Source: Hyphomonadaceae bacterium (GTDB lineage: Bacteria > Pseudomonadota > Alphaproteobacteria > Caulobacterales > Aquidulcibacteraceae). From it: DNA of 64,000 bases. Location: assembly GCA_022843225.1 (NCBI GenBank), contig JALHOC010000004.1, positions 1 through 64,000 on the forward strand, written 5' to 3'. Positions 17,120-26,413 of this stretch are shown piece after piece. The position numbers and the translations under genes were made by a program. The notes under the pieces were generated by a model. That model ran no database searches. It was not told where the DNA came from and saw only the letters and a list, made by a program, of their open reading frames with translations. Every line of letters starts with the position of its first letter. Position 1 is the first letter of the stretch.

Positions 17120-18775
17120 CTATTCCGCCGCCTGCGTGCTTGGCAAGCGGTAGTCCTTGAATGTCTCGCGTAAGGCAAGCTTGTTGATCTTGCCGGTCGC
17201 GCCCAGCGGAATTTTTTCCACCGTCACGACGTCATCAGGCATCCACCATTTGGCGATCTTGCCTTCGAGGAACGCCAACAGCTGCGCTTTCGTCGGAGCA
17301 GCGCCGGGTTTCGGCTCAATAATGAGCAACGGCCGTTCATCCCACTTCGGATGCACGACGCCAATTACCGCCGCATTGGCGACGCCCTCCGCGCCGACTG
17401 CGATGTTCTCGATGTCGATCGAGGATATCCATTCGCCGCCGGACTTGATTACGTCCTTAGCGCGATCGGTGATCTGCATTACGCCGATCTCGTCGAGCGT
17501 GGCGACATCTCCGGTATCGAAGAAGCCGTCCTCTTCGAGGCACTCGCCCTTGGCGTTGCGCGCGCCGGCATTCTTGAAATAGGCGCGCGCCACGGCCGGG
17601 CCCTTCACCATCAGCCTGCCAAACGCCTTACCATCATGCGGCTTCTCGCGGCCCTCATCGTCGACGATCTTCATGTCGACGGTGAACAGCGCTCGGCCCT
17701 GCTTCAATTTGGTCTTGATCTGAGTCTCGCGATCCTGCGCATAATGCTCAGGCAGCATTTTACCGATGGTGCCGATGGGGCTCATCTCGGTCATGCCCCA
17801 GGCATGGATAACCTCGACGCCGTAATCCTGCTCGAACGCGCGCAGCACCGCTTCCGGCACCGCCGACCCGCCGATGGCCACGCGCTTCAATGTCGTGAGC
17901 TTGGAGTTGGTCTCGCGCAGATAATTCAACAACATCAGCCACACGGTCGGCACCGCTGCGGTGAACGTGACTTTCTCGCTCTCAAGCAATTCATACACGC
18001 TGGCGCCATCGAGCCTGGCGCCCGGCATCACCAGCTTCGCCCCGCACATCGGCGCCACAAACGCGATTGCCCACGCATTGGCGTGGAACATGGGCACCAC
18101 CGGTAGCACGACATCATTGGCGCCCGCGCCAAAGCAATCGGCAGAGTTCGCCGCCATGGCGTGCAGTAGATTTGATCGGTGCGAGTAGAGCACGCCTTTG
18201 GGATCGCCCGTGGTGCCCGAAGTGTAGCAAAGTCCGCAGGCGGTGTTTTCCTCGAAGGCGCCCCACTGGGCGTCCTGCGATTGGCCGGCGATGAAGTCCT
18301 CATACGCGATCACATTGGGAATGGCGCCGGTTGGAAGATTGAAGCGATCCGTCAGCGCAACGTACGTTGTCACAGTTTTGAGCAGCGGCGCGATTTTCTC
18401 GACGATTGGCGCGAACGTGGTGTCGAAGAACAAGACCTTGTCTTCGGCGTGATTGATAATCCAGGCAATCTGCTCAGGAAAGAGGCGCGGGTTCACGGTG
18501 TGCAAAACCGCGCCCATGCTCATGGCGCCGTACCAGGCCTCCAGGTGGCGCTCCGTGTTCCAGGCCAAGGTCGCGACCCGATCGCCAAGCACGATGCCTA
18601 TGCCCCGCAGCGCGTTCGTCACTTGCTTGGCGCGGCCCCAGATCGCACCGTAGGTTGTCCGTGTGATTGGACCTTCCAGGCTACGCGTGACCACCTCGCG
18701 CTGGGGAAACCAAGAGTGGGCGTGATCGAGTATCTTATCGACCGTCAACGGCCAATCCTGCATGAGCCCGAGCAT
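17120..18775 (-). CDS. Fatty-acyl-CoA ligase (AlkK-like AMP-binding enzyme)
   Basis: This ANL-superfamily enzyme (551 aa) activates a fatty acid as acyl-AMP and transfers it to CoA. The P-loop YTSGTTGDPKGV is at residues 184-195, and the start MLGLMQDWPLTVDKILDHA matches the medium-chain AlkK group. Later, the hinge and the catalytic lysine (LGATGKINKLALRE) lie near the C-terminus. Chain-length preference cannot be read. It is monocistronic or paired with the DUF1499 gene downstream. Confidence 0.9.
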   Translation of the reverse strand: MLGLMQDWPLTVDKILDHAHSWFPQREVVTRSLEGPITRTTYGAIWGRAKQVTNALRGIGIVLGDRVATLAWNTERHLEAWYGAMSMGAVLHTVNPRLFPEQIAWIINHAEDKVLFFDTTFAPIVEKIAPLLKTVTTYVALTDRFNLPTGAIPNVIAYEDFIAGQSQDAQWGAFEENTACGLCYTSGTTGDPKGVLYSHRSNLLHAMAANSADCFGAGANDVVLPVVPMFHANAWAIAFVAPMCGAKLVMPGARLDGASVYELLESEKVTFTAAVPTVWLMLLNYLRETNSKLTTLKRVAIGGSAVPEAVLRAFEQDYGVEVIHAWGMTEMSPIGTIGKMLPEHYAQDRETQIKTKLKQGRALFTVDMKIVDDEGREKPHDGKAFGRLMVKGPAVARAYFKNAGARNAKGECLEEDGFFDTGDVATLDEIGVMQITDRAKDVIKSGGEWISSIDIENIAVGAEGVANAAVIGVVHPKWDERPLLIIEPKPGAAPTKAQLLAFLEGKIAKWWMPDDVVTVEKIPLGATGKINKLALRETFKDYRLPSTQAAE

Positions 18776-18842
18776 CGTCCAACGCCTCCCTGTAGTTTTG
18801 TTCTCTGCTATCTAAGCCGGCAAACCTGCCGGGAACAACCGG

Positions 18843-19505
18843 CTAAGGATAGAGCCTTCCCTTGACCCAAGCCCCGTCAACCTGCTCACGGGTAAAAGTC
18901 AGCCGGTCATGCAGCCGGAAGGGGCGGTCGCGCCAAAACTCGAACGCCAGCGGCGCTAGCCGATAGCCGCGCCAATGCGTCGGACGCGGCACCTCGCCGA
19001 CGCCATACTTGAGCGCAAACTCGGCGATGCGCTTTTCCAGCGCCAAGCGATCGGGCAGCGGACGCGATTGCTCGCTCGCCCAAGCACCAAGCCGCGCACC
19101 CCGATCGCGGCTCACGAAATAGGCGTCGGCCTCCACGTCGCTTGCGAGAGAGATCAGCCCGCGCACCCGCACCTGCCGGCGTAAGCTTTTCCAGTGAAAG
19201 CATAGAGCTGCGCGCGGATTAGCCTCGATTTGGCGGCCCTTGGCGCTTTCAGCATTGGTGTAGAACACGAACCCACGTGCATCGACGCCCTTCAGCAACA
19301 CCATGCGCACATCGGGAAAGCCTGAAGCGTCCGCTGTCGCCAGCGCCATGCCATTCGGGTCGTTTGGCTCCTTCTGCTTGGCTTCGTCGAACCAACGCTC
19401 AAACAGCTGAAAGGGCTCTTTCTCAGCGAACAGCGCGGCATCGTCCGGCGCGGGCGGTGCGTTCGGATCATAACGCGGCGATGGAGGGATGAGGTCGTTG
19501 CTCAT
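18843..19505 (-). CDS. pdxH: Pyridoxamine 5'-phosphate oxidase
   Basis: PdxH (220 aa) uses FMN and oxygen to convert pyridoxine or pyridoxamine phosphate to PLP. Motifs include [17 protein letters not shown], the FMN-contacting region [14 protein letters not shown] and the conserved end [10 protein letters not shown]. Its ATG overlaps the stop of the toxin gene (ATGA). The order on the minus strand is antitoxin, toxin, pdxH. This would make pdxH translation depend on the toxin mRNA unless it has another promoter inside the toxin gene. pdxJ, the other late PLP gene, is at 44164. Confidence 0.93.
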   Translation of the reverse strand: MSNDLIPPSPRYDPNAPPAPDDAALFAEKEPFQLFERWFDEAKQKEPNDPNGMALATADASGFPDVRMVLLKGVDARGFVFYTNAESAKGRQIEANPRAALCFHWKSLRRQVRVRGLISLASDVEADAYFVSRDRGARLGAWASEQSRPLPDRLALEKRIAEFALKYGVGEVPRPTHWRGYRLAPLAFEFWRDRPFRLHDRLTFTREQVDGAWVKGRLYP

Positions 19506-19921
19506 AGCGCTCTCACGAACGGATAATGCGGCGCGGCGCGCGCAAGAAAAGTTTGATCAGCGGTCACTAAGTCACCCCCGGCGCGAATGGCGCAAGCAAC
19601 ATAAAGGCATTCCTGCAGGTTATGCTTGAGCACAATCGCGATCTCAGAGGCTTCAACGAGCAGCGCGGCATCGGGGATGAAACGCACACGACTTTGCGAA
19701 AGTATCTTCGCGGAATCGGCTAGTCTCTCTCGGGCATCCGGCTCCGAGATCGCGCCCACGCGAAAGGCGCGGACGATGGCTGCGCGCACTTCAACACGCA
19801 GGAGGGCGGGCCCGCAAAGGCTTGCGTCAAGGCGCAGCAGTGCTGCGGCGGCTTCCGAACCGTTCTCTTGGAGCAGCCATTTGACCGCCACGGAAGCGTC
19901 CGGAACGAGCGCTTTGCTCAT
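19502..19921 (-). CDS. vapC: VapC-type PIN-domain toxin
   Basis: The 139-residue PIN ribonuclease has its acidic site at Asp8 ([12 protein letters not shown]), Glu44 (RVEVRAA), Glu104 ([10 protein letters not shown]) and Asp122 (TADQTF). Glu104 stands where many relatives have Asp. VapC toxins cut tRNA or rRNA and are held inactive by the cognate antitoxin. Both ends overlap neighbours by ATGA. I cannot tell its RNA target. The gene name is by family; other PIN classes share these residues. Confidence 0.85.
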   Translation of the reverse strand: MSKALVPDASVAVKWLLQENGSEAAAALLRLDASLCGPALLRVEVRAAIVRAFRVGAISEPDARERLADSAKILSQSRVRFIPDAALLVEASEIAIVLKHNLQECLYVACAIRAGGDLVTADQTFLARAAPHYPFVRAL

Positions 19922-20160
19922 CCGCGCCTGTCGCGGTCGGCGCGAATGCCCGGCGTACTATCTGGAAGCGTGCCGTACTTCTCACGCATGCGCGAGAGGC
20001 CTGCGTCGATCTCCAGGATCATCGCTCGTCGCTCCTGGCTCAAATAATCCGCCAGCACCGTCCGCAGTTGCTCCTCGAGGCTGACGCCAGCATCCTCTGC
20101 CATCGCCCGATAGGTATCGTGCACGTGATCGTCGAGGTTTCTAATTTTTACGTCGGCCAT
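19918..20160 (-). CDS. Antitoxin, FitA-like ribbon-helix-helix
   Basis: The 80-residue protein begins [20 protein letters not shown], the ribbon-helix-helix strand and helix of FitA/VapB antitoxins. A C-terminal tail ([20 protein letters not shown]) probably wraps the toxin. It should repress its own promoter upstream and neutralise the PIN toxin. The start ATG is at 20160. The gene overlaps the toxin by four bases. Antitoxin first, then toxin, is the classic order. Confidence 0.82.
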   Translation of the reverse strand: MADVKIRNLDDHVHDTYRAMAEDAGVSLEEQLRTVLADYLSQERRAMILEIDAGLSRMREKYGTLPDSTPGIRADRDRRG

Positions 20161-20258
20161 GGCAGGAACCTACCACGAGCGGGACTTGGGGTCACGCCCC
20201 CGTGGGCCCAGAACTCCCTGAAATTGCGAGCATGTGCGGCTTCTGTCAGGAAGGTGCG

Positions 20259-21353
20259 ATGTCCCACAACACTTTTGGTCACCTGTTCCGCGTCACCACC
20301 TGGGGCGAGAGCCATGGGCCAGCGCTGGGCTGCGTGGTGGATGGCTGCCCACCTGGGCTGCCGCTATCGCTTGCCGACATACAATACTGGCTGAACCGGC
20401 GCGCGCCGGGCCAGAACCGGTTCGTCACCCAACGGCGCGAACCTGATGAAGTGAAAATCCTCTCCGGCGTGTTCGAGGATGATCGTACCGACGGCCCCGT
20501 CACGACGGGCGCGCCGATCTCGCTGATGATCGAGAACGTCGATCAACGCGGTAAGGATTACGACGACATCCGCGACCTCTACCGTCCCGGCCACGCCGAC
20601 TACACCTACGACGCGAAATACGGCCTACGCGATTATCGTGGCGGCGGGCGATCCTCAGCGCGCGAGACCGCCGCGCGCGTCGCTGCTGGCGCTGTGGCGC
20701 GGCGCATTCTCGGCGAAGACATCGTCATTCGTGCTGCGCTTATTCAGATCGGCGCCGTCGCGATCGACCGTGCGGCCTGGGACTGGGCCGAAACCGAAAA
20801 CAATCCGTTCTGGTGCCCCGATGCTGGGGCCGCGAAACTGTGGGAAACGCTGCTCGACGAAAAGCGCAAGGACGGCAATTCGCTAGGCGCCATCGTCGAA
20901 GTCGAAGCGACGGGCGTTCCCGCCGGCTGGGGCGCGCCGATTTATGGCAAGCTCGACGCCGAACTCGCCGGCGCGCTAATGAGCATCAACGCCGTGAAGG
21001 GCGTCGAGATCGGCGCAGGCTTCGATGCAGCGCCTCTCACGGGCGTGGAGAACGCCGATGAAATGCGCGCTGGGGCTGGCGGCAAGCCGGTGTTTGTCAC
21101 CAATCATGCCGGCGGCGTCCTCGGCGGCATCTCAACCGGCCAGCCCATCGTTGCGCGCATCGCCATCAAGCCAACATCGTCGATCCTGACGGCGCGCAAA
21201 ACCGTCGACCGCTTTGGCCATGAGGCTGAGATATCTACCAAGGGCCGTCACGATCCGTGCGTCGGCATCCGCGCCGCGCCGGTGGCCGAAGCCATGGTGG
21301 CATGCGTGCTGGCGGACGCGAAGTTGCGCCATCGCGGACAGACTGGAAACTAG
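20259..21353 (+). CDS. aroC: Chorismate synthase
   Basis: AroC (364 aa) makes chorismate from EPSP with reduced FMN. The start [20 protein letters not shown] is the family signature 1. [20 protein letters not shown] and the late GGISTGQPI also fit. A good ribosome-binding site (AGGAAGG) lies upstream of ATG 20259. An in-frame start at 20202 adds a tail not seen in the family. The class II DAHP synthase at 31568 serves the same pathway. Confidence 0.96.
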   Translation: MSHNTFGHLFRVTTWGESHGPALGCVVDGCPPGLPLSLADIQYWLNRRAPGQNRFVTQRREPDEVKILSGVFEDDRTDGPVTTGAPISLMIENVDQRGKDYDDIRDLYRPGHADYTYDAKYGLRDYRGGGRSSARETAARVAAGAVARRILGEDIVIRAALIQIGAVAIDRAAWDWAETENNPFWCPDAGAAKLWETLLDEKRKDGNSLGAIVEVEATGVPAGWGAPIYGKLDAELAGALMSINAVKGVEIGAGFDAAPLTGVENADEMRAGAGGKPVFVTNHAGGVLGGISTGQPIVARIAIKPTSSILTARKTVDRFGHEAEISTKGRHDPCVGIRAAPVAEAMVACVLADAKLRHRGQTGN

Positions 21354-21365
21354 GGGGACACGTCC

Positions 21366-22973
21366 ATGCGCATCTGGTTCGCCGCTCTTTTGGCTTTTTC
21401 GTTGAGTGCTTGCGCGCCGCGCGCGCCCAGCTACGACATCGAGGAAAAGCCCATCGCACAATTGCAGGCGGATATGGCCTCTGGCGCGGTGACAAGCGAA
21501 CAGCTCGTGCAAGCTTATCTCGCGCGCATCGCCGCAATTGACGATGCAGGCCCCGCCATCAACGCTGTACTTTCCCTTAATCCCCAGGCACTCGAACAAG
21601 CGCGCACCTTGGATGCCGAGCGCGCGGCTGGCCGAGTGCGCGGGCCGCTGCACGGGATTCCCATTCTGCTGAAGGATAACATCGAAAGCGCCGAGAACGC
21701 GACCACCGCTGGCTCGCTCGCGCTCATCAACAACACCACCGGTCGCGACGCGCCCTTGGTCGCGCGTCTGCGCGAAGCCGGCGCTGTGATCTTGGGCAAA
21801 ACCAATCTTTCAGAATGGGCCAATATCCGCTCTGGCGCATCTACCAGCGGCTGGAGCGCCGTCGGCGGGCTGACGCGCAATCCGTACGCACTCGATCGAA
21901 ACCCCTGTGGTTCAAGTTCAGGCTCAGGGGCGGCCGCCGCCGCGAGCCTCGCCGCCATCACCATCGGCACCGAAACCGACGGCTCGATCGTATGCCCGTC
22001 CTCGATCAACGGTCTTGTTGGCATCAAGCCGACGGTAGGTCTCGTCTCGCGCACGCACGTGATCCCGATCAGTCACACGCAAGACACAGCCGGCCCGATG
22101 GGGCGCAGCGTCGCCGATGTCGCGGCTGTGTTGACCGCAATCGCGGGCAGCGATCCAGCCGATCCCGCCACCGCCGAAGCCGATGCGCGCCGGACGGATT
22201 ACACAGCGGCGCTTGACGCCAACGCGCTCCAGGGGAAACGCATCGGCGTGGTCCGCTTCATGGCCGGCTTCCACCGTGACACCGACGCCCGCTTCACCGA
22301 AGCCTTGGCGGTTTTGCGCGCCGCAGGCGCGGAATTGGTGGAGATCACGACGACGCCGCCGAACCTCCAAGCCATCGGCGCTGACGAGTTCACGATCCTG
22401 CTGGCAGAGCTAAAGACCGACCTCGACGCCTACCTCGCAACGACCCCGCCTTCCGTAACGACGCGTACGCTCGCGGACGTGATCGCTTTCAATGAGGCAA
22501 CGCCCGCGGAGGTGGTTCTCTTTGGCCAGGAATTCTTTGTCCAAGCGCAGGCGACCGGCGGAACCAGCGATCCCGCCTATCTTGCCGCGCGCGCGCGTGC
22601 GCCGCGCATGGCGGCTGCAACGCTCGATGCGTTGATGCGCGATCATCGCGTCGATGCGCTGGTGGCGCCAACACTCGGCCCAGCCTGGACGACGGACATT
22701 ATCATCGGCGATCATTTCGTTGGTGGCGGCTCATCAAGCCTGCCAGCCGTTGCGGGCTATCCGCACATAACGGTGCCGATGGGTCTTGCCGGCCAATTGC
22801 CCGTGGGGCTATCCATCTTCGGCGAGGCGTGGTCTGAAGCAAAGCTCCTGAGCTTCGCCTATGCCTACGAGCAACGTGCTCAAGCGCGCGTTGCACCTAC
22901 TTACGCACCAACGATCGAAGGGCTAGCGCCATTTGCCGATGCGCTGCGGCAGCGACCGGCGACAACGAACTAA
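21366..22973 (+). CDS. Amidase-signature enzyme, lipoprotein
   Basis: The signal peptide ends with Cys16 (FSLSAC), so the 535-residue enzyme is probably a lipoprotein in the cell envelope. The amidase-signature triad is visible: Lys103 (GIPILLKDNI), the Ser-rich turn GSSSGSGAA at 182-190 and Ser207 in GTETDGSIVCPSS. Relatives hydrolyse amide bonds with varied substrates; the exported types may act on peptidoglycan fragments or exogenous amides. The gene begins 12 bases after aroC. It ends 8 bases from the convergent membrane hydrolase gene. Confidence 0.87.
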   Translation: MRIWFAALLAFSLSACAPRAPSYDIEEKPIAQLQADMASGAVTSEQLVQAYLARIAAIDDAGPAINAVLSLNPQALEQARTLDAERAAGRVRGPLHGIPILLKDNIESAENATTAGSLALINNTTGRDAPLVARLREAGAVILGKTNLSEWANIRSGASTSGWSAVGGLTRNPYALDRNPCGSSSGSGAAAAASLAAITIGTETDGSIVCPSSINGLVGIKPTVGLVSRTHVIPISHTQDTAGPMGRSVADVAAVLTAIAGSDPADPATAEADARRTDYTAALDANALQGKRIGVVRFMAGFHRDTDARFTEALAVLRAAGAELVEITTTPPNLQAIGADEFTILLAELKTDLDAYLATTPPSVTTRTLADVIAFNEATPAEVVLFGQEFFVQAQATGGTSDPAYLAARARAPRMAAATLDALMRDHRVDALVAPTLGPAWTTDIIIGDHFVGGGSSSLPAVAGYPHITVPMGLAGQLPVGLSIFGEAWSEAKLLSFAYAYEQRAQARVAPTYAPTIEGLAPFADALRQRPATTN

Positions 22974-22981
22974 CCCGTATC

Positions 22982-24349
22982 TCACGCCTCCTTCGCGCGT
23001 GCCGCGATGTGGGCGGCGATGATGTCGACGACCTCAGGTTGGTCGAAGTACGTGGTGTGGATCAGGCTGTCCCAGGTCATGGCGTCGTTCGCCAAATCCG
23101 TGAGCGGCGCATTGGTGTCGGCGCCGACGGTGAACAGCGACCAGCGATATTTATCGAGCAGCTTGTCGGCAGCCGCGCCCGACGCGCTTTGCATGCGTGT
23201 CGCGACTTCGCCTGAGAGTTTGCGGCTTTCCGTGCGATGCGTATGCGAGTCCGTCGAGACATTGCAAATCACTTGGTCGCCATCGCGACCCATGGCCATT
23301 CCGCGCAAGGCGCCGGATATGAAACCATTGATTGGCGGGCGCGCCGCGATCTCCGCCAAGCCGCCAACGACGTAGCGGTTAAACCAATACACCAGCATGA
23401 ACACCACCGGCGCCACCAAAAGCCCCATGCCCACCGCTGAAAACACGTCCGCGGCGCGGCCATCGCTCGGCGTCTCGTCGACGCCGTACAGATCGACGAT
23501 GTCGAACGCATAGAGCAGTGGAATCACGATGCCAACGATCAGCACAGCGACCACGCCCCAACCAATAGCGCTCGATTGCGGGCCGGGAAACATCGATCCC
23601 CGCGGGAATGGTTCGATCGGCAGCTCTTCGACGCGGCGCAAAAACGAGATCGCCTCGTCGTTCTCGTGCCACAGCGCCAGAACCGGGCGTTCATCGCCGC
23701 CAATCTTGCGCGGTCGCATGATTCGGCGCGCGCCGCGGCGTGAAATGGCCAGCATGTACAATGCGCCCGCCGTGATCAGCGCGATGGCCGCCAGGAACAA
23801 GCCGATGTTCTGGCCGCCGGTTCCCGACAGCAACACGTACAAACCGACCAACGGCCCCATGATTACGCTGCCCCAGGTGATCAGCAAAAACAGCATGCCA
23901 GCGAGGCGCTGCAGCCAACCCGTGCGCACATTGAAAAAGGGCGTGCCGACCGTGATGAGACTCTCGAATGGCTCGCGCTTGCGCCGCTTGAGGCCCCAGC
24001 GCATGTGGACGGCGGCTTCGTTGGCGACATTGCCGCCATGCGAATGGCCGATCACATGGATGCTATCGTAACGGCCGCGACAGCGCTTGAGTTCGCTGAC
24101 CAGCTTCTCGGCGCCTTTTTCGCGTTGCGAATGACTGTTGGCGCCCGACCAGAGCACAGGCTGTATGTCAGCGTCGCAACCTTCGCTGGCCAGCTTCTGG
24201 CGCAGACGCTCCGTGAACGCTGAGCCGCGTTGGTACCATTTCTGGCCCTCTTCGCTCTCGGCAGTATCGCCGGTGCCATGCACCGTCACGATCGCGATCT
24301 TTCTGTCTCGCGTCACTTTGAGCCCCACTCTCAGCCTATACTTAAACAA
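22982..24349 (-). CDS. Membrane protein with N-terminal alpha/beta-hydrolase (lipase-like) domain
   Basis: An alpha/beta-hydrolase-like N-terminal part has VTVHGTGDTAES near 21-32 and the nucleophile elbow GHSHGG (Ser103) near 101-106. Hydrophobic segments lie around residues 165-212, 270-290 and 315-335, so the C-terminal half is embedded in the membrane. This may be a membrane-anchored serine hydrolase; no substrate is evident. The first codon shown is TTG. In-frame GTG codons at residues 8 and 12 are alternatives, so the start is uncertain. Confidence 0.6.
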   Translation of the reverse strand: MFKYRLRVGLKVTRDRKIAIVTVHGTGDTAESEEGQKWYQRGSAFTERLRQKLASEGCDADIQPVLWSGANSHSQREKGAEKLVSELKRCRGRYDSIHVIGHSHGGNVANEAAVHMRWGLKRRKREPFESLITVGTPFFNVRTGWLQRLAGMLFLLITWGSVIMGPLVGLYVLLSGTGGQNIGLFLAAIALITAGALYMLAISRRGARRIMRPRKIGGDERPVLALWHENDEAISFLRRVEELPIEPFPRGSMFPGPQSSAIGWGVVAVLIVGIVIPLLYAFDIVDLYGVDETPSDGRAADVFSAVGMGLLVAPVVFMLVYWFNRYVVGGLAEIAARPPINGFISGALRGMAMGRDGDQVICNVSTDSHTHRTESRKLSGEVATRMQSASGAAADKLLDKYRWSLFTVGADTNAPLTDLANDAMTWDSLIHTTYFDQPEVVDIIAAHIAARAKEA

Positions 24350-24442
24350 TTCGGGCGGGCGCTTGGCAACTAGCGCAAGACGCGTCGTGGGAGTATTCTC
24401 TTAATCGGATCGGCCTATGGCGCGAGTTCGAGGCAAGATGCG

Positions 24443-24946
24443 ATGAGTTCCCAGCCCCACTCCTTTCTCGTTTCCGTCGGCGGCGCTGCCGCGCGTATGG
24501 CCGACCGTCTTGGTCAGCGTCTTGCGGCTTGGTTCCAAGCTTTTCGCGCCGATCCGGACGCCCGCGAACGGGCGTCCGCGGTCGCCGCGTTTGCCTTCAT
24601 TTTCGCCTTTGGCGCAGCCAGCCTCGACTACGTCATCACCGGCGGACCCGATTGGAGCCCTGGCGCGGCGGCCGCGCCGTTGAACCATCCCACGCGGATC
24701 GTCACGCAGGCGTCACAAGCCATTGCCTATGAAACGCCGCCGGAATTGCCTGAAGTCGAACTGGTCGCCTACGAGCCCACCGGGCCAATTCCGGACTTGC
24801 TCGGCGGTCCAGAAACAGAATTGCCGTTCGCCGCAGCTCCAGAGCTTACGCTCGCGTCCTACCAGCCGGTCGCGCCCGCCGCGATCAGCGCGCCAGCCTC
24901 CACTGCGCCTGCGCCCGCCCGCAAACACAAGAGAGCCGGCGCCTGA
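24443..24946 (+). CDS. Hypothetical single-pass membrane protein (167 aa)
   Basis: No family is recognised. One likely membrane helix (AVAAFAFIFAFGAASLDYV) spans about residues 46-64, after a charged cytosolic start with RADPDARERAS. The rest is rich in Pro, Ala and Glu and looks disordered. It ends PARKHKRAGA. Its TGA stop lies inside CTGA, the CTG of which probably starts the DUF1905 gene. Translation of the two is therefore probably coupled. Confidence 0.55.
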   Translation: MSSQPHSFLVSVGGAAARMADRLGQRLAAWFQAFRADPDARERASAVAAFAFIFAFGAASLDYVITGGPDWSPGAAAAPLNHPTRIVTQASQAIAYETPPELPEVELVAYEPTGPIPDLLGGPETELPFAAAPELTLASYQPVAPAAISAPASTAPAPARKHKRAGA

Positions 24947-25242
24947 GCGCGCGCTTTAGCTTCAAAGGCAAGGTCTGGCGCTATTCCGGTGAAGCCGCAT
25001 GGCACTTCATCACCGTGCCGCAGGAGATCACCGCGCAAATGCGCGGGCTCAGCCAAGGTTTGCGCAATGCGTTCGGCTCGCTGCGCGTGATCGCCAAAAT
25101 CGGCAAGACCCAATGGCACACGTCCGTATTTGCCTACAACAAAGCCGGTGCGTTCTTGCTTCCCATCAAGGCCGAGGTGCGGAAGAAAGAAAACATCGGA
25201 CACGGCGACGCCGTTGACGTCGCGATCGAGATCGACCTCTAG
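24943..25242 (+). CDS. DUF1905 domain protein, apparent CTG start
   Basis: The translated sequence FSFKGKVWRYSGEAAWHFIT matches the start of DUF1905, a small beta-rich family of unknown function. In this frame the only canonical start is GTG at 25015, which would cut off the first 24 residues of the domain. The CTG at 24943 gives an intact domain start and overlaps the upstream stop as CTGA, mirroring the ATGA overlaps seen elsewhere. AAGAGAG lies about 8-9 bases upstream. CTG initiation is inference. The stop is shared with the convergent acetyltransferase (CTAG). Confidence 0.7.
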   Translation: MSARFSFKGKVWRYSGEAAWHFITVPQEITAQMRGLSQGLRNAFGSLRVIAKIGKTQWHTSVFAYNKAGAFLLPIKAEVRKKENIGHGDAVDVAIEIDL

Positions 25243-25856
25243 CGCTGGGGTGCCCGCGTCATCGCCCACATCTTAAGCCCAGGTAGTTCGAACTCACCAG
25301 AGATGTCAAAGCCGTGGCGGCGATAGAGCGCCACATTGCGCTCGGTCGTCGTTTCGAGGAACGCCAACACGCCGGCTTTGTCGAGCGGCGCGAGCGTTTG
25401 CTTCAGGATTGCCGAGCCGACGCCCATGCCTTGCGCGCTCGGCGAGACCCCCAGGAACACCAGATGCGCATGCGGTTCGCGCGGATGCAGCGCCGCCAGT
25501 CGCGCACCGACGTCCTTAACGCGTTCAGCGCCATCAAGCCCCGCGATCGAAAGCAGAAGCGGCGTCAGCGTAAGTTGACGCCAAAGCGACATCGCATAGG
25601 CCTTGTGTCCAGCCCCAACCCAAATGGCCGCACCGCATGGCGTTCCATGTGACTCACTGAGCCAGAGCTCGCGCTTGGAGTGAATGAAGTCCTTGACGGC
25701 AGCATCGAAGAATTTTCGTCGCGCGCCATCCTTGGACGCGTCTTGCCGCAACCAATAATTCAGCCCCGCTTCGTCCACGAACGCGTCCGTGAGGATAGAC
25801 GCGACAAGCGCGCGCTCACCCGCCCGCGCGGGACGAACACTTGGGGGCGCGATCAT
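25239..25856 (-). CDS. GNAT-family N-acetyltransferase
   Basis: The 205-residue protein has a late GNAT core. There is LVFLGVSPSAQGMGVGSAIL (about 132-151, the acetyl-CoA-binding loop with QGMGVG) and LETTTERNVALYRRHGF near 168-184. The N-terminal half has no specific motif and its substrate is unknown. It overlaps coq7 by ATGA, so it is coupled as the last gene of dsbB-coq7-GNAT. Confidence 0.83.
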   Translation of the reverse strand: MIAPPSVRPARAGERALVASILTDAFVDEAGLNYWLRQDASKDGARRKFFDAAVKDFIHSKRELWLSESHGTPCGAAIWVGAGHKAYAMSLWRQLTLTPLLLSIAGLDGAERVKDVGARLAALHPREPHAHLVFLGVSPSAQGMGVGSAILKQTLAPLDKAGVLAFLETTTERNVALYRRHGFDISGEFELPGLKMWAMTRAPQR

Positions 25857-26413
25857 ATCTTCTCGGAAATGCGAATTGCGGCGCGGCAGCCAAACTTGAT
25901 CAGCGCCGACAGCACTGGGTAGCCTGGCGCGTCACGCGCGCCTTGTTCTATCGCGGTTTGCTTGTGGCCGATCTCGTCTTCGCGGAAGCGATCGACCACG
26001 CGCTTCAACTCGGAATCCACGCCCGCGAGCGCTTCGCTTTGGCGCGCATAATGCTCCTCGATCACTTCCTCGACCGCTTCGGTGCAAGCGTGCGCGGCTT
26101 TTTCGCCCATCAAAGCGGTCGCCGCGCCTAGCCCGAAGCCCGCCACGCGCCAGAGCGGCGCCATTAATGTGGGCCGCACGCCGCGTTCGGCAATCATGCG
26201 GTCAAAGGTTTTCAGGTGTTCCTGCTCGCCTGCCTCCATTTCGGCAATGAGGCGCGCCGCGTGCGCCTTGCCCTCAATACGATTGAACACCGCCCGCTGG
26301 CCGCGATAAATCTGCACCGCGCCATACTCACCCGCGTGATCAACGCGGATCATCTCGGCGATGCGGCGCTCGCGCACATTTTCTCCGGGGAAAGGAAGGT
26401 CGGCCGATGTCAT
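25853..26413 (-). CDS. coq7: Demethoxyubiquinone hydroxylase (Coq7)
   Basis: Coq7 (186 aa) is a di-iron enzyme that adds the last hydroxyl in ubiquinone synthesis at the membrane. Iron-ligand motifs are present: VDHAGEYGAVQ with Glu29, GEQEHL with Glu63 and His66, EVIEEHYARQ, and REDEIGHKQ. I chose ATG 26413 since it opens MTSADLPFPGENVRERRIA; the in-frame extension to 26530 runs through dsbB. It overlaps dsbB by ATGA and the GNAT gene by ATGA. Confidence 0.93.
   Translation of the reverse strand: MTSADLPFPGENVRERRIAEMIRVDHAGEYGAVQIYRGQRAVFNRIEGKAHAARLIAEMEAGEQEHLKTFDRMIAERGVRPTLMAPLWRVAGFGLGAATALMGEKAAHACTEAVEEVIEEHYARQSEALAGVDSELKRVVDRFREDEIGHKQTAIEQGARDAPGYPVLSALIKFGCRAAIRISEKI

Noticed and set aside
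19502-20160. The toxin-antitoxin pair as part of a mobile element
   Set aside because: No integrase, transposase, attachment-site repeat or composition shift was seen next to it.
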